Below, piece after piece: positions 18,872 to 27,196 of a stretch of DNA of 64,000 nt. Position 1 is the first letter of the stretch; each line of letters opens with the position of its first letter. Below the pieces are notes generated by a model. That model was not told the origin of the DNA, did no database searches, and saw only the letters and a list, made by a program, of their open reading frames with translations. A program made the position numbers and the translations under genes. Source of the stretch: Notoacmeibacter marinus (lineage in GTDB: Bacteria > Pseudomonadota > Alphaproteobacteria > Rhizobiales > Rhizobiaceae); the NCBI RefSeq assembly GCF_002238045.1, contig NZ_NBYO01000001.1:1178001-1242000 (forward strand), written 5' to 3'.

Positions 18872-19405
18872 ATGGCCGAACCCTATAATGTCCTGTTTCT
18901 GTGTACCCGCAATTCCGCCCGTTCGATCATGGCGGAATCCATTCTCAATCATCTTGGCGAAGGACGTTTTCGCGCGTTCTCGGCAGGCAGCCAGCCGGGA
19001 GACGAGGTTAATCCTCTCGCGGTCGAAACCTTGCGCAGTTTCGAATGCCCGGTTGGCGATGTCCGGTCGAAAAGCTGGGATGAATTCGCGACCGCTAACG
19101 CCCCGGAAATGGATTTCGTCTTCACGGTCTGTGACAATGCCGCTGGCGAAACTTGTCCCGCATGGCCGGGGCAACCCATCTCGGCGCAATGGCCGATCGA
19201 GGATCCGGCGGCTGTTGAAGGGGCGCATCTAGAGAAGCTCAAGGCGTTCAACTTGGCTTTTCGATATTTATGGAACCGTATCGAGCTTTTTGTCGCCCTG
19301 CCAATCGTATCGCTGGACCGGATCAGCCTTCGCGCCCGACTTGATCAGATCGGAGATGAAGAAGGCACAAGCCGGCCTATGGTCAATCCTGCCTTATCCG
19401 AGTGA
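18872..19405 (+). CDS. arsC: Arsenate reductase, low-molecular-weight phosphatase (thioredoxin-linked) type
   Basis: 177 residues from ATG 18872, with SD GGAAGGAG overlapping the arsR stop. The P-loop Cys11-TRNSA-Arg17 (CX5R) is the nucleophile motif, and Cys87 and Cys95 (VCDNAAGETC) form the thiol relay of thioredoxin-coupled ArsC. It reduces arsenate to arsenite. No arsB, acr3 or arsH exporter gene is present within this window, so arsenite efflux must be encoded elsewhere. The C-terminal 40 residues (after about 137) extend beyond the usual 140-residue core, as in several alphaproteobacterial homologues. Confidence 0.88.
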   Translation: MAEPYNVLFLCTRNSARSIMAESILNHLGEGRFRAFSAGSQPGDEVNPLAVETLRSFECPVGDVRSKSWDEFATANAPEMDFVFTVCDNAAGETCPAWPGQPISAQWPIEDPAAVEGAHLEKLKAFNLAFRYLWNRIELFVALPIVSLDRISLRARLDQIGDEEGTSRPMVNPALSE

Positions 19406-19427
19406 AAAGCCAGTTCTCGGCGAATGG

Positions 19428-19462
19428 CGGCCCGCTGTGCATGTCGCTTACCCAGCGGGCCG
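19428..19462. terminator. Perfect 10-bp hairpin between arsC and the DUF1127 gene
   Basis: CGGCCCGCTG (19428-19437) and CAGCGGGCCG (19453-19462) with a 15-nt loop lie between the 3' ends of two convergent genes. There is no T-tract, so termination is uncertain. Confidence 0.4.
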
Positions 19463-19505
19463 ATCCATACCAAACAGGCGCCCGTTCAGCACGGTTCTTC
19501 GAGCT

Positions 19506-19721
19506 TCAATGCAGGCGGAAATCGCCTGGCCAGTCCTGGCGGGTCTGGAAGTCGTTTTGCTGCGAAGAACCGCTATCGGACCCGCCTTCGTCGACCGGCC
19601 AGCCAATATCCTTTTTCTGCCAGTCAGGCATGGCGTCGATTGCTCTCAGAAGCCGTCTATGATCGCGACGGTTCCGAACGCCGATCAATTGCGTTTTTAC
19701 CCATTCAATGCCGTAAGCCAT
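19506..19721 (-). CDS. Small DUF1127-like protein
   Basis: 71 residues from ATG 19721. The segment WVKTQLIGVRNRRDHRRLLRAIDAMPDWQKKDIGWP is an Arg-rich helix followed by the 'L-D-x-LxDIG' end that defines DUF1127 proteins. The C-terminal tail is polar. Such small basic proteins in Hyphomicrobiales are controlled by the LysR regulator VtlR and have been tied to sRNA turnover and carbon or phosphate use. Here the gene is divergent from a VtlR-like regulator, sharing an 89-bp promoter region. Confidence 0.7.
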   Translation of the reverse strand: MAYGIEWVKTQLIGVRNRRDHRRLLRAIDAMPDWQKKDIGWPVDEGGSDSGSSQQNDFQTRQDWPGDFRLH

Positions 19722-19776
19722 TGTCCTGTCTCCGTGTCTTCCGTTGACTTGCGGAGAGGCTAGGAGCGCGCTATCG

Positions 19777-19799
19777 TTCAATCAAACGAATTGTATTGA
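19777..19799. promoter_or_regulatory. Putative LysR binding site between DUF1127 gene and LysR gene
   Basis: TCAAT (19778-19782) and ATTGA (19795-19799) form an interrupted palindrome with the internal CAAT...ATTG spacing of T-N11-A LysR boxes. It lies 12 bp before the LysR ATG. Confidence 0.45.
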
Positions 19800-19810
19800 G
19801 AGAGCCATCA

Positions 19811-20740
19811 ATGAAATTGAGCAATAACGACAATGCGCCGTTCGGTGCACCGATGCTGGACGCCGATGTGCTGCGCAGCTTTGTCGCGATTGTCGAGACA
19901 GGCAGCTTCGCCAAGGCCGCCGATGCGGTGGGACGCACGCCTTCGGCGATCTCCATGCAGATGAAGCGGCTGGAAGAACAGCTCGGCACCGCCGTGCTGG
20001 AACGGGGGCCGCGGCATGTGCGCCTGACGGCGACGGGAGAAACGCTGCTGCGCTATGCGCGACAGATGCTGGAGTTGAACCGCGCGGCGCTGGATACGAT
20101 TTTGCGGCCGGAAATGGCAGGCAAGCTCAGTCTGGGTCTGCCGGACGATTATGGTGAGACGGTTCTGCCGAACGTTCTGAAAAAGTTCGCCGAAAGCCAT
20201 CCGAGCGTGGTGGTCGATGTGATCATGAAGGAGAGCGCCGATCTGCGTCGGCTTTTCAAGGAGGGGCGGCTGGATCTTGCGGTCATCTCCTGTGACGAAC
20301 TCCAGGACAGTGAGCTGGAAGAAGAGGTTCTCATTCGCGAGCCGCTTGTCTGGATCGGGGCTTATGGCGGCACGGCGCATCTGCGCGATCCGTTGCCGGT
20401 TTCGATGTGGGAGGACCGGTGCATCTGGCGCAAGCGCGCGGTCGAGGCGCTGGAGAAGGGCGATCGCGACTATCGCGTGGCGTATCTTTGCGCCCATACG
20501 TCCGGCCAGCGCGCCGCCGTGAAGGCCGGCATGGCGATCGCGCCGGTCGCCCGCGCCTTTGCCGGCAGCGAGGTGCGGGTTCTCGGCGAAGAGGAAGGAC
20601 TGCCGCCCATGGGCGATTATTCGATCAATCTTCTGCTGCAGGACAATCCGACCTGCCAGGCCGAAGCCATGGCAGGCCATTTGCGAGTCTTCTTCGAACG
20701 CCTAGCGCGGCAACCGGGCATGGTCGTCGCGGCCGAATGA
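19811..20740 (+). CDS. LysR-family regulator, VtlR-like
   Basis: 309 residues from ATG 19811. The HTH is at about residues 16-75 (DADVLRSFVAIVETGSFAKAADAVGRTPSAISMQMKRLEEQ spread over it), followed by a long linker helix and a periplasmic-binding-like effector domain with LSLGLPDDYGETVLPNVL and LDLAVISCDE. N-terminal sequence and the divergent DUF1127 neighbour fit VtlR of Brucella and Agrobacterium, which activates abcR2 and DUF1127 genes. The orthology is my inference. A strong terminator follows at 20751. Confidence 0.8.
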   Translation: MKLSNNDNAPFGAPMLDADVLRSFVAIVETGSFAKAADAVGRTPSAISMQMKRLEEQLGTAVLERGPRHVRLTATGETLLRYARQMLELNRAALDTILRPEMAGKLSLGLPDDYGETVLPNVLKKFAESHPSVVVDVIMKESADLRRLFKEGRLDLAVISCDELQDSELEEEVLIREPLVWIGAYGGTAHLRDPLPVSMWEDRCIWRKRAVEALEKGDRDYRVAYLCAHTSGQRAAVKAGMAIAPVARAFAGSEVRVLGEEEGLPPMGDYSINLLLQDNPTCQAEAMAGHLRVFFERLARQPGMVVAAE

Positions 20741-20750
20741 CTCCGAACAT

Positions 20751-20783
20751 GGCCCGCCGATTAAAAACCGGCGGGCCTTTTCT
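20751..20783. terminator. Rho-independent terminator between LysR gene and phoD
   Basis: A 9-bp perfect stem GGCCCGCCG (20751-20759) / CGGCGGGCC (20769-20777), loop ATTAAAAAC, followed by TTTTCT on the plus strand. It separates two convergent genes. Confidence 0.85.
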
Positions 20784-20794
20784 GGTCGAGCGCT

Positions 20795-22369
20795 TCAGCT
20801 CTTTTTCGGATCGAGCATGGTCTTCCAGAGTTCGTTGTCGTCGCGATCCATCAGGCGGACCGTCATCTGCTCGGTGCTACCGTCAATATCGACGAGGCCG
20901 AAGAACTGCAGGCCGGCTGAGGGCGGCAGGTTGACCTGACCTTCCGGCGGCGCCTTGACGTATTTCACTTCCGGGCCGAACGTCATATCCAGCCCGTTCG
21001 GGCCAAAACTTCCGGCGTGAAGAGGGCCGGACACGAACTCCCAGAAGGGTTCGAAATCCTGGAAGGCCGCGCGTTCCGGATGGTACTCATGGGCTGCGGT
21101 ATAGTGCACGTCCGCCGTAAGCCAGACCGTGTTCGCAATGGCGTTGTCCTTGATGAATTTCAGCAGATCGGCGATCTCCATTTCGCGACCCTTGGGCAGG
21201 CCGTCATCGCCATTGGCAATCGCCTCGACATGTTTCGTGGTGTCGTTGATCTTGTCCCAGACCAGAAGGCCGATCGGCATATCGCAGGCGATGATTTTCC
21301 AGGTGGCGCGAGACTCGGTCAGCGCCTTCTTCAGCCAGGCGATCTGTTTTGCGCCGAGCAAGGTCGTATTCTCGCCGCCGCTTTCCTGAAGGCCTTCGCT
21401 ATTGCCGTCGCGGTAGGAGCGCAGATCCAGGAAGAAGATGTCGAGCGAGGGGCCGTAGTTGATCGTCCGGTAGACGCGGCCCGGCTCCGCCGGGGTGTAG
21501 GAGATCGGCGTCATTTCGTGGAAGGCGCGGCCAGCGCGTGCCGCCAGAAGGTGAATGTCCTTCACGCTGTAACGATCGTCGGCGGAAAGATCCTTGGCGT
21601 CGGACCAGTTGTTGACGACTTCGTGGTCGTCCCATTGGAAGAGGGTCGGCACGGCGGCGTTCATGGCCTGCACATGCTCGTCCAGCATGTTGTACTTCCA
21701 CTGGCCACGGAACTCGTCGAGCGTTTCGGCGACCTTGCGCTTCTCGTCGGTCAGAACGACGTTCTTCCAGACGCCGCCATCCGGCAGATCGACAGTATCG
21801 GTCATCGGGCCGTCGGCATAGATCGTATCGCCCGAATGGATGAAGAAGTCCGGCTCATGCTTCGCCATCGTGGCGTAGGTCTTCATGCCGGTTTCGTCGA
21901 TGCCCCAGCCCTGGCCGGCAGTGTCGCCCGACCAGACGAAGCGGATATCACGCTTTTGCGTCGGCGCGGTGCGGAACGAACCGGTGACCGGCTCCGATAC
22001 GCTGTTGATGTCCGACAGATCGGCTGCCCTCATCCGGTAGAAGACCGTCTGATCGGCCGGCAGGTCGTCGATCAGGCGTTTGACCGCGAAATCGCTCTGG
22101 GGCAGCGCATCGAGCGAGGCCATCGGGATCGGGTCCGCAAAGCTTTCGGTCGTCGCCGCTTCGAACATGATGCGGGCGGGGCGGTCGGTACGGGTCCAGA
22201 CCATGCCGGATGCGGGGCCGATATCGCCCGACTGGACGCCGTGGGTGAAGGACGGCGCCTGACCGGCGCGGAGATAGGATGGGAGAGCGAGACCAGAGGC
22301 GGCGAGAAGGCCGCCCGCGCCGGTCGTTGCGAGAAAATGGCGGCGGGTCAGGCGATGGGCGCGGTTCAT
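20795..22369 (-). CDS. phoD: Alkaline phosphatase D (PhoD) family, Tat-exported
   Basis: 524 residues from ATG 22369. The N-terminus has a twin-arginine signal (LTRRHFLATTGAGGLLAASG) with cleavage near residue 32. The PhoD_N domain (FTHGVQSGDIGPASGMVWTRTD) is followed by the metallophosphatase domain with FVWSGDTAGQGWGID, FFIHSGDTIYADGP, QWDDHEVVNNW and ADVHYTAAHEY carrying the Fe/Ca ligands. PhoD enzymes release phosphate from mono- and diesters in the periplasm. No Pho box that I can recognise lies in the 100 bp upstream. Confidence 0.9.
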   Translation of the reverse strand: MNRAHRLTRRHFLATTGAGGLLAASGLALPSYLRAGQAPSFTHGVQSGDIGPASGMVWTRTDRPARIMFEAATTESFADPIPMASLDALPQSDFAVKRLIDDLPADQTVFYRMRAADLSDINSVSEPVTGSFRTAPTQKRDIRFVWSGDTAGQGWGIDETGMKTYATMAKHEPDFFIHSGDTIYADGPMTDTVDLPDGGVWKNVVLTDEKRKVAETLDEFRGQWKYNMLDEHVQAMNAAVPTLFQWDDHEVVNNWSDAKDLSADDRYSVKDIHLLAARAGRAFHEMTPISYTPAEPGRVYRTINYGPSLDIFFLDLRSYRDGNSEGLQESGGENTTLLGAKQIAWLKKALTESRATWKIIACDMPIGLLVWDKINDTTKHVEAIANGDDGLPKGREMEIADLLKFIKDNAIANTVWLTADVHYTAAHEYHPERAAFQDFEPFWEFVSGPLHAGSFGPNGLDMTFGPEVKYVKAPPEGQVNLPPSAGLQFFGLVDIDGSTEQMTVRLMDRDDNELWKTMLDPKKS

Positions 22370-22471
22370 GAATGGCTCCTTTGGCGACACAACGCCGCAA
22401 GGATCGCCGAATCTCATGACAGAGCCATTGCGCCGGGATGACAGTTTGGAGACCGGCCCATCGCATTGTGC

Positions 22472-22630
22472 TTATTTCCGCAGGATCACCCAGAGCGCGT
22501 GGATGATGCCGGGCACGTAGCCAAACAGTGTCAGCAGGATGTTCAGCCAGAAGTGCAGGCCGATGCCAACCTGCAGAAACACGCCGAGCGGCGGCAGGAG
22601 AATGGCCAGAATAATGCGGATGATGTCCAT
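22472..22630 (-). CDS. YqaE/Pmp3-family membrane peptide
   Basis: 52 residues: MDIIRIILAILLPPLGVFLQ opens the first membrane helix, followed by GLHFWLNILLTLFGYVPGI and HALWVILRK. This is the complete Pmp3/stress-response proteolipid pattern (LLPPLGVFL...NxxLTLxGYxPGxxHA). Such two-helix peptides affect membrane potential and salt tolerance. An SD (AAGGACTC region) precedes the ATG. It lies upstream of phoD on the same strand, 102 bp away. Confidence 0.9.
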   Translation of the reverse strand: MDIIRIILAILLPPLGVFLQVGIGLHFWLNILLTLFGYVPGIIHALWVILRK

Positions 22631-22909
22631 TGGGGCAGAGTCCTTTCGATCGTCTGTCCTTTTGCAACGCCAGCGGTTAGGCTCGGTTGCCTGCCCGCGA
22701 TATTTTTCGCTCTAGCGCAGGCCGGGGAGGAGAGCCCGGCAGCACCTTTGAGACCGTTCCAGACCTCTCAACACATGGTCTAAGAACGGGGGAAAAGGCT
22801 GGTCTACTTCCGTCATGTTCGTTTAATGAGCATCGATGGAGTTTGTCGGGCGGCCGATGCATTTGGGAGAACGGCTAGTCGCAGCGGTCGTTACAAAGGG
22901 GAGGATTTC

Positions 22910-23173
22910 ATGAACGATCAATCATCGAAAGCGGATGCCTATTGGGCCGAAAATAAGCGGCTCATGGTTATTCTGCTCGTTATATGGGCTTTGGTGTCGT
23001 TCGGATTTGGCATCATCTTGCGTCCGTTGCTTGCCGGTATCGAAATCGGTGGAACCGACCTTGGGTTCTGGTTCGCCCAGCAGGGATCAATTCTGACATT
23101 CATCGCACTGATCTTCATCTATGCGTGGCGCATGAATGCGCTGGATCGCAAATACGATTTTGACGAGGAGTAA
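22910..23173 (+). CDS. DUF4212 small subunit of a sodium/solute symporter
   Basis: 87 residues from ATG 22910, chosen for the strong SD AAAGGGGAGG 5-6 nt upstream; an earlier ATG at 22826 would add an unrelated 28-residue tail. Two membrane segments (LMVILLVIWALVSFGFGI and ILTFIALIFIYAWRM) follow the WAENKRL motif of the family (TIGR03647). It is encoded 5 bp before the large symporter, the invariant arrangement for this two-part transporter. Confidence 0.88.
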   Translation: MNDQSSKADAYWAENKRLMVILLVIWALVSFGFGIILRPLLAGIEIGGTDLGFWFAQQGSILTFIALIFIYAWRMNALDRKYDFDEE

Positions 23174-23178
23174 GTTCG

Positions 23179-24942
23179 ATGAGCCAGTATGCACTCAATC
23201 TGATCTTCATCGGTGGATCCTTCCTCCTCTATGTCATTATTGCCTGGGTCTCCCGGGCCGGTTCGACATCCGAGTTCTATGCCGCGAACCGGGGCGTCCA
23301 TCCCGTGGTCAACGGCATGGCGACGGCCGCCGACTGGATGAGCGCGGCGTCGTTCATCTCCATGGCCGGCCTCATCGCGTTTACCGGCTACGGCAATTCC
23401 TCCTTCCTGATGGGCTGGACGGGCGGCTATGTGCTGCTGGCCATGCTGCTTGCGCCTTATCTGCGTAAGTTCGGCAAGTTCACCGTGCCGGAATTCATCG
23501 GCGACCGTTTCTATTCCAGGACGGCGCGTCTCGTTGCGGTGTTCTGCCTGATCGTCATTTCGCTCACCTATGTCATCGGACAGATGACGGGCGTCGGCGT
23601 CGCCTTCTCGCGCTTCCTCGAAGTCGACAATGCGACCGGCCTTTTCATCGGCGCGGCGATCGTCTTCTTCTACGCGGTGTTCGGCGGCATGAAGGGCATC
23701 ACCTACACGCAGGTGGCGCAGTATGTGGTGCTGATCTTCGCCTATACGGTTCCGGCGATCTTCATCTCGCTGCAGCTGACGGGCAACCCGTTGCCGCCGC
23801 TGGGTCTCTTCGGCGAGGTGTCGGACGGTACGCCGCTTCTGGTCAAACTCGACCAGGTGGTGACGGATCTGGGTTTTGCGGAATACACGTCGCTCAACTC
23901 GTCCATGTTCAACATGGTGCTGTTCACCCTGGCGCTGATGATCGGTACGGCAGGCCTGCCGCACGTCATCATCCGCTTCTTCACCGTGCCTCGGGTGCGC
24001 GATGCGCGCTATTCGGCCGGCTGGGCGCTGGTGTTCATCGCTCTTCTTTATCTGGTCGCTCCTGCGGTCGGCGCCATGGCCCGCCTCAATCTGATCGACA
24101 CCGTCTATCCGAACGGCACGCAGGCCGAAGCGCTCGAATATGAAGAGCGTCCGCAATGGATGAAAAACTGGGAAGTCACCGGTCTTCTGAAGTTCGAGGA
24201 CAAGAATGGCGACGGGCGGATCAATTATTACAACGACGCCAATGAAGAAGCGGCGGCTGCGCTCGCCGGTTCCCCGCAGGGCAATGAGCTCGACGTCAAC
24301 CGCGACATCCTGGTGCTTGCCAATCCGGAGATCGCGCAATTGCCGAGCTGGGTGATCGCGCTGGTTGCGGCGGGCGGTATTGCGGCGGCCCTTTCGACCG
24401 CCGCCGGTCTGCTGCTCGCCATCGCCTCGGCGGTCAGCCACGATCTGATCAAGGGCGCCATCAATCCGACCATTTCGGAGCGGGCGGAACTGATGTGGGC
24501 CCGGATTGCGATGGCGGTGACGATCGGCGTGGCGACCTATCTCGGCCTCAATCCGCCGGGATTCGCCGCTCAGACGGTGGCGCTCGCCTTCGGCCTTGCG
24601 GCTGCCTCCATCTTCCCTGTGTTGATGATGGGCATCTTCTCCAAGACGGTGAACCGGACCGGCGCGGTCGCCGGTATGCTGGCGGGCCTGTTCTTCACCG
24701 TCATCTACATCTTCATCTACAAGGGCTGGTTCTTCATTCCGGATACCAACCAGCTGGCCGATGTGCCGGAGAACTGGTTCTTCGGTGTCGCTCCGACCTC
24801 GGTCGGCGCTGTCGGTGCGCTGCTCAACTTCCTGGTGGCCATCGTGGTCTCCAAGATGACGGGCGATGTGCCCGCACACATCAAGGAGCTGGTGGAAAGC
24901 GTCCGTACCCCTCGTGGAGCGAGTGCGGCGACCGACCACTGA
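23179..24942 (+). CDS. Sodium:solute symporter large subunit (VC_2705/ActP-like)
   Basis: 587 residues, about 13 membrane segments of the LeuT/SSS fold. The N-terminal WVSRAGSTSEFYAANRGVHPV and AADWMSAASFISMAGLI match TIGR03648 symporters, relatives of ActP that take up acetate or other short carboxylates with Na+. A soluble loop at about residues 310-370 contains a near-complete EF-hand loop (Asp341, Asn343, Asp345, Gly346, Ile348), described separately. Operon with the DUF4212 subunit; ends at a strong terminator. Acetyl-CoA synthetase (acs) is encoded 11 kb away, consistent with acetate use, but the substrate is not proven. Confidence 0.88.
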   Translation: MSQYALNLIFIGGSFLLYVIIAWVSRAGSTSEFYAANRGVHPVVNGMATAADWMSAASFISMAGLIAFTGYGNSSFLMGWTGGYVLLAMLLAPYLRKFGKFTVPEFIGDRFYSRTARLVAVFCLIVISLTYVIGQMTGVGVAFSRFLEVDNATGLFIGAAIVFFYAVFGGMKGITYTQVAQYVVLIFAYTVPAIFISLQLTGNPLPPLGLFGEVSDGTPLLVKLDQVVTDLGFAEYTSLNSSMFNMVLFTLALMIGTAGLPHVIIRFFTVPRVRDARYSAGWALVFIALLYLVAPAVGAMARLNLIDTVYPNGTQAEALEYEERPQWMKNWEVTGLLKFEDKNGDGRINYYNDANEEAAAALAGSPQGNELDVNRDILVLANPEIAQLPSWVIALVAAGGIAAALSTAAGLLLAIASAVSHDLIKGAINPTISERAELMWARIAMAVTIGVATYLGLNPPGFAAQTVALAFGLAAASIFPVLMMGIFSKTVNRTGAVAGMLAGLFFTVIYIFIYKGWFFIPDTNQLADVPENWFFGVAPTSVGAVGALLNFLVAIVVSKMTGDVPAHIKELVESVRTPRGASAATDH

Positions 24943-24966
24943 CAGCGCAGAGTGCTGAACGAAACG

Positions 24967-25000
24967 AACCCCGCCCGGAGCGATCCGGGCGGGGTTTTCC
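24967..25000 (+). terminator. Rho-independent terminator after the symporter
   Basis: An 11-bp stem CCCCGCCCGGA (24969-24979) / TCCGGGCGGGG (24984-24994), tetraloop GCGA, then TTTTCC. Confidence 0.9.
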
Positions 25001-25074
25001 TTTGAAATCGGAAATTTCGCCCTCTTGCGCGGGCCGTGGAAAATCCCCACACTCCGATTCGTGTTCAACGAACG

Positions 25075-25161
25075 AAAGGAGGTGATCTGATGTCGAGTGT
25101 TTACCAGTTCCGTGATGTGGTCTCGGCGGATTGCCTTCGCGGGAAGCAACCTTCCCGCTGA
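25075..25161 (+). CDS. Very short ORF with a maximal Shine-Dalgarno sequence
   Basis: The ATG at 25090 opens 23 codons (MSSVYQFRDVVSADCLRGKQ plus PSR) ending in TGA at 25159. It is preceded by AAAGGAGGTGATC (25075-25087), which is complementary to the last 13 nt of 16S rRNA, with ideal spacing to the ATG. It is flanked by the symporter terminator upstream and a terminator at 25233 downstream, so it forms its own small transcription unit. The peptide has no recognisable family. It may be a leader peptide, a functional microprotein or part of an sRNA. Confidence 0.5.
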   Translation, partial: KGGDLMSSVYQFRDVVSADCLRGKQPSR

Positions 25162-25232
25162 CAGCGCATGACGTGCGGCTATCGCCGACTTCGATCGGCC
25201 GGCTGACGACCGCACCATGAACGGAAAACACG

Positions 25233-25262
25233 GGGCCCGTCTGAAAAGACGGGCCCTTTTCC
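25233..25262 (+). terminator. Rho-independent terminator of the short transcription unit
   Basis: A 10-bp perfect stem GGGCCCGTCT (25233-25242) / AGACGGGCCC (25247-25256), GAAA tetraloop, then TTTTCCC. Confidence 0.9.
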
Positions 25263-25425
25263 CTTCCGGTTGCCGCTTCTCCTGGACCATGGCCATCGTG
25301 CCGCCATGATCTGGGCGCTTTAGCAACGGACCCGCTCAAGCAAGGGACTGCAACGGGACAGGGCGGCATATGCGGCTTCGTGTTCAATGCGCCATCGCGT
25401 CCCACCGATTGGTGACCGACATTCC

Positions 25426-26613
25426 ATGACCCCTTCCGCGCCAACAGTGCGTGATACGCGGATCGACGTGATCCGCGCGCTGATCCTGCTATCGATCTTC
25501 ATCAATCACGTGCCACAGAATCCGCTGGAGTTTCTGACGCATAAGAATTTCGGTTTTTCGGACGCGGCCGAAGCTTTCGTGCTCATTTCGGGGCTTTCGG
25601 CGGGCATGGCCTATGGCTCGAAATTTCGGCCCGGAACGGCGCTCGCTGCGACGCTCAAGGCCTGGCGGCGCGCCGGCGTACTCTACATTGCGCAGCTTTG
25701 CACAACGCTCTTCACGCTGGCCAGTTTCGGCTTTTTCGCGGTGCTCTGGGCGCGGCCCGATCTGATGGAGAAGATTGCGATCGGCCCGGTGATGGAGCAT
25801 CCCGCGAAGGCATTCGCCGGTATCGTCCTGATGACCCATCAGCTCGGTTACAACAATATCCTGTCGATCTATGTCGTCATGCTGCTCATGCTGCCACCGA
25901 TGATCCTGATCGGCCGGCGCAGCATCAGCGCCATGCTGGGGCTCAGCTTCACGCTCTGGCTCGGATGCGGCCTGATGCGGATCGGCCCGCCCAACTGGCC
26001 GATGGAAGGAATCTGGTTTCTTAACCCGCTCTCATGGCAGTTCCTGTTCTTCATCGGTGTGGGGGCGATGCTGCATATCCGCGCCGGCGGCACCCTGCCG
26101 CGCCATCCGGCGCTGATCGGCCTTGCCGGCTTCTATCTGATCCTGTCGCTTCTGTGGGTCCGCATACCGCTCTGGGGCATCGACGTGTCGTTCGATCTGC
26201 CAAGGGTGCTGACCGGCTTCGACAAGACCTTTCTGTCGACCTTTCGCCTGCTCCACGTTTTGGCGGCGGCCTATCTGATCGTGACGCTTCCGCCGCTGTC
26301 GCGACTCTTTCGCCGGGACATCGACAATCCGCTGGCCGTCATGGGGCGCCACGCCTTGCCGGTCTTCATCGCCGGCACGATCCTGGCGATGATCCTGCAG
26401 CCGCTGCGGATGGTCGCCGAACCGGGGCCGCTTCCGGATGCGGTCCTCGTTATCGGTGGCTGCGGCCTTCTCTTCGCGCTGGCCTACTGGCTGGAATTCG
26501 TCGGGCGCCTGAAGCAAAGGACAGCCAGACCGGCATCGGAAAAGGGGCGTGGGGGCGATGGATCGCTGGTTGCCAGCCCGGATGTGCGGCGCATACCTGA
26601 CAGGGTCGCCTAG
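25426..26613 (+). CDS. opgC: OpgC-family membrane protein (glucan succinyltransferase-like)
   Basis: 395 residues from ATG 25426. About 10 membrane segments; the opening RDTRIDVIRALILLSIFINHVPQN and GFSDAAEAFVLISGLSAGMAYG are the OpgC signature of the acyltransferase-3-like superfamily. OpgC adds succinyl groups to periplasmic glucans; in Hyphomicrobiales this could decorate cyclic beta-glucans. No glucan synthase gene is near. The C-terminal 45 residues are cytoplasmic and basic. It is convergent with the nuclease gene, 14 bp apart. Confidence 0.8.
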   Translation: MTPSAPTVRDTRIDVIRALILLSIFINHVPQNPLEFLTHKNFGFSDAAEAFVLISGLSAGMAYGSKFRPGTALAATLKAWRRAGVLYIAQLCTTLFTLASFGFFAVLWARPDLMEKIAIGPVMEHPAKAFAGIVLMTHQLGYNNILSIYVVMLLMLPPMILIGRRSISAMLGLSFTLWLGCGLMRIGPPNWPMEGIWFLNPLSWQFLFFIGVGAMLHIRAGGTLPRHPALIGLAGFYLILSLLWVRIPLWGIDVSFDLPRVLTGFDKTFLSTFRLLHVLAAAYLIVTLPPLSRLFRRDIDNPLAVMGRHALPVFIAGTILAMILQPLRMVAEPGPLPDAVLVIGGCGLLFALAYWLEFVGRLKQRTARPASEKGRGGDGSLVASPDVRRIPDRVA

Positions 26614-26627
26614 CCGAAGCCTGGTCC

Positions 26628-27116
26628 CTATCGCTCCGTCGCGCCGACGACGATCCGGTCGATCACCTGCGCGGCCACGCCGCCGCCATCGCACCAGTCG
26701 ATGCGTTTGCCGCCGCGATAGGGCAGGGCATAGCGCTCGTCGATCATGGTGGTCGCCATATCCTTGGAGCCGTCGATGCGCACATCGGCCAGCACGCGAC
26801 CGAAATATTTGTCCGCCTCGACATTTTGAAGCGTAACCGGACCGGACCGCAGGAGCGTTTCGGCGCGACGAGTGGCGGCCATGCCGGCTACTTTTTCAGC
26901 CTTGCAGCCCGGCCGCCGTGTCTCTGGCGTATCGATCCCCTTCACGCGTACCGTATAGCGAAGGCGCATGCCGGGCCAAACCAGCGCATCGGCAACGAAA
27001 CTGTCCCCGTCGATCACGTTCACGACCGAAACGGCTACCGGGCCGGAGACAATATCTCCAGCCACGGCGCCGTTCGGAAGCGCCAGGGTGCACAGTATGA
27101 CAAGGGCGAATCGCAT
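26628..27116 (-). CDS. Secreted thermonuclease-like (SNase) protein
   Basis: 162 residues with a signal peptide (MRFALVILCTLALPNGAVAG). The SNase OB-fold motifs are present: VNVIDGDSFVAD (Ca-binding Asp), the catalytic Arg in YTVRVKGIDTPE, and KYFGRVLADVRIDG (Arg). The C-terminus ends LPYRGGKRIDWC, as in many alphaproteobacterial homologues. It probably cleaves nucleic acid in the periplasm, though activity of this subfamily is not established. Confidence 0.82.
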   Translation of the reverse strand: MRFALVILCTLALPNGAVAGDIVSGPVAVSVVNVIDGDSFVADALVWPGMRLRYTVRVKGIDTPETRRPGCKAEKVAGMAATRRAETLLRSGPVTLQNVEADKYFGRVLADVRIDGSKDMATTMIDERYALPYRGGKRIDWCDGGGVAAQVIDRIVVGATER

Positions 27117-27196
27117 GGTGCGATTCTAACTGTGGTTGCAGCGCCCGTGAATCCGAAAAGGGGTCTCCGGGCCGCTTACCGAACGGTATGCGCCGA

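Noticed and set aside
19290-19763. Plus-strand frame overlapping the end of arsC and the DUF1127 gene
   Set aside because: The minus-strand DUF1127 gene has a recognisable motif and a proper start; this frame has neither.
25075-25087. Possible remnant of a 16S rRNA gene in reverse orientation
   Set aside because: Only 13 nt match the rRNA tail, with no further similarity on either side, and spacing to an ATG fits an SD.
23119-25326. Long open frame antisense to the symporter
   Set aside because: It runs through two strong terminators and opposite to an intact SSS-family gene; composition is typical of a shadow frame.
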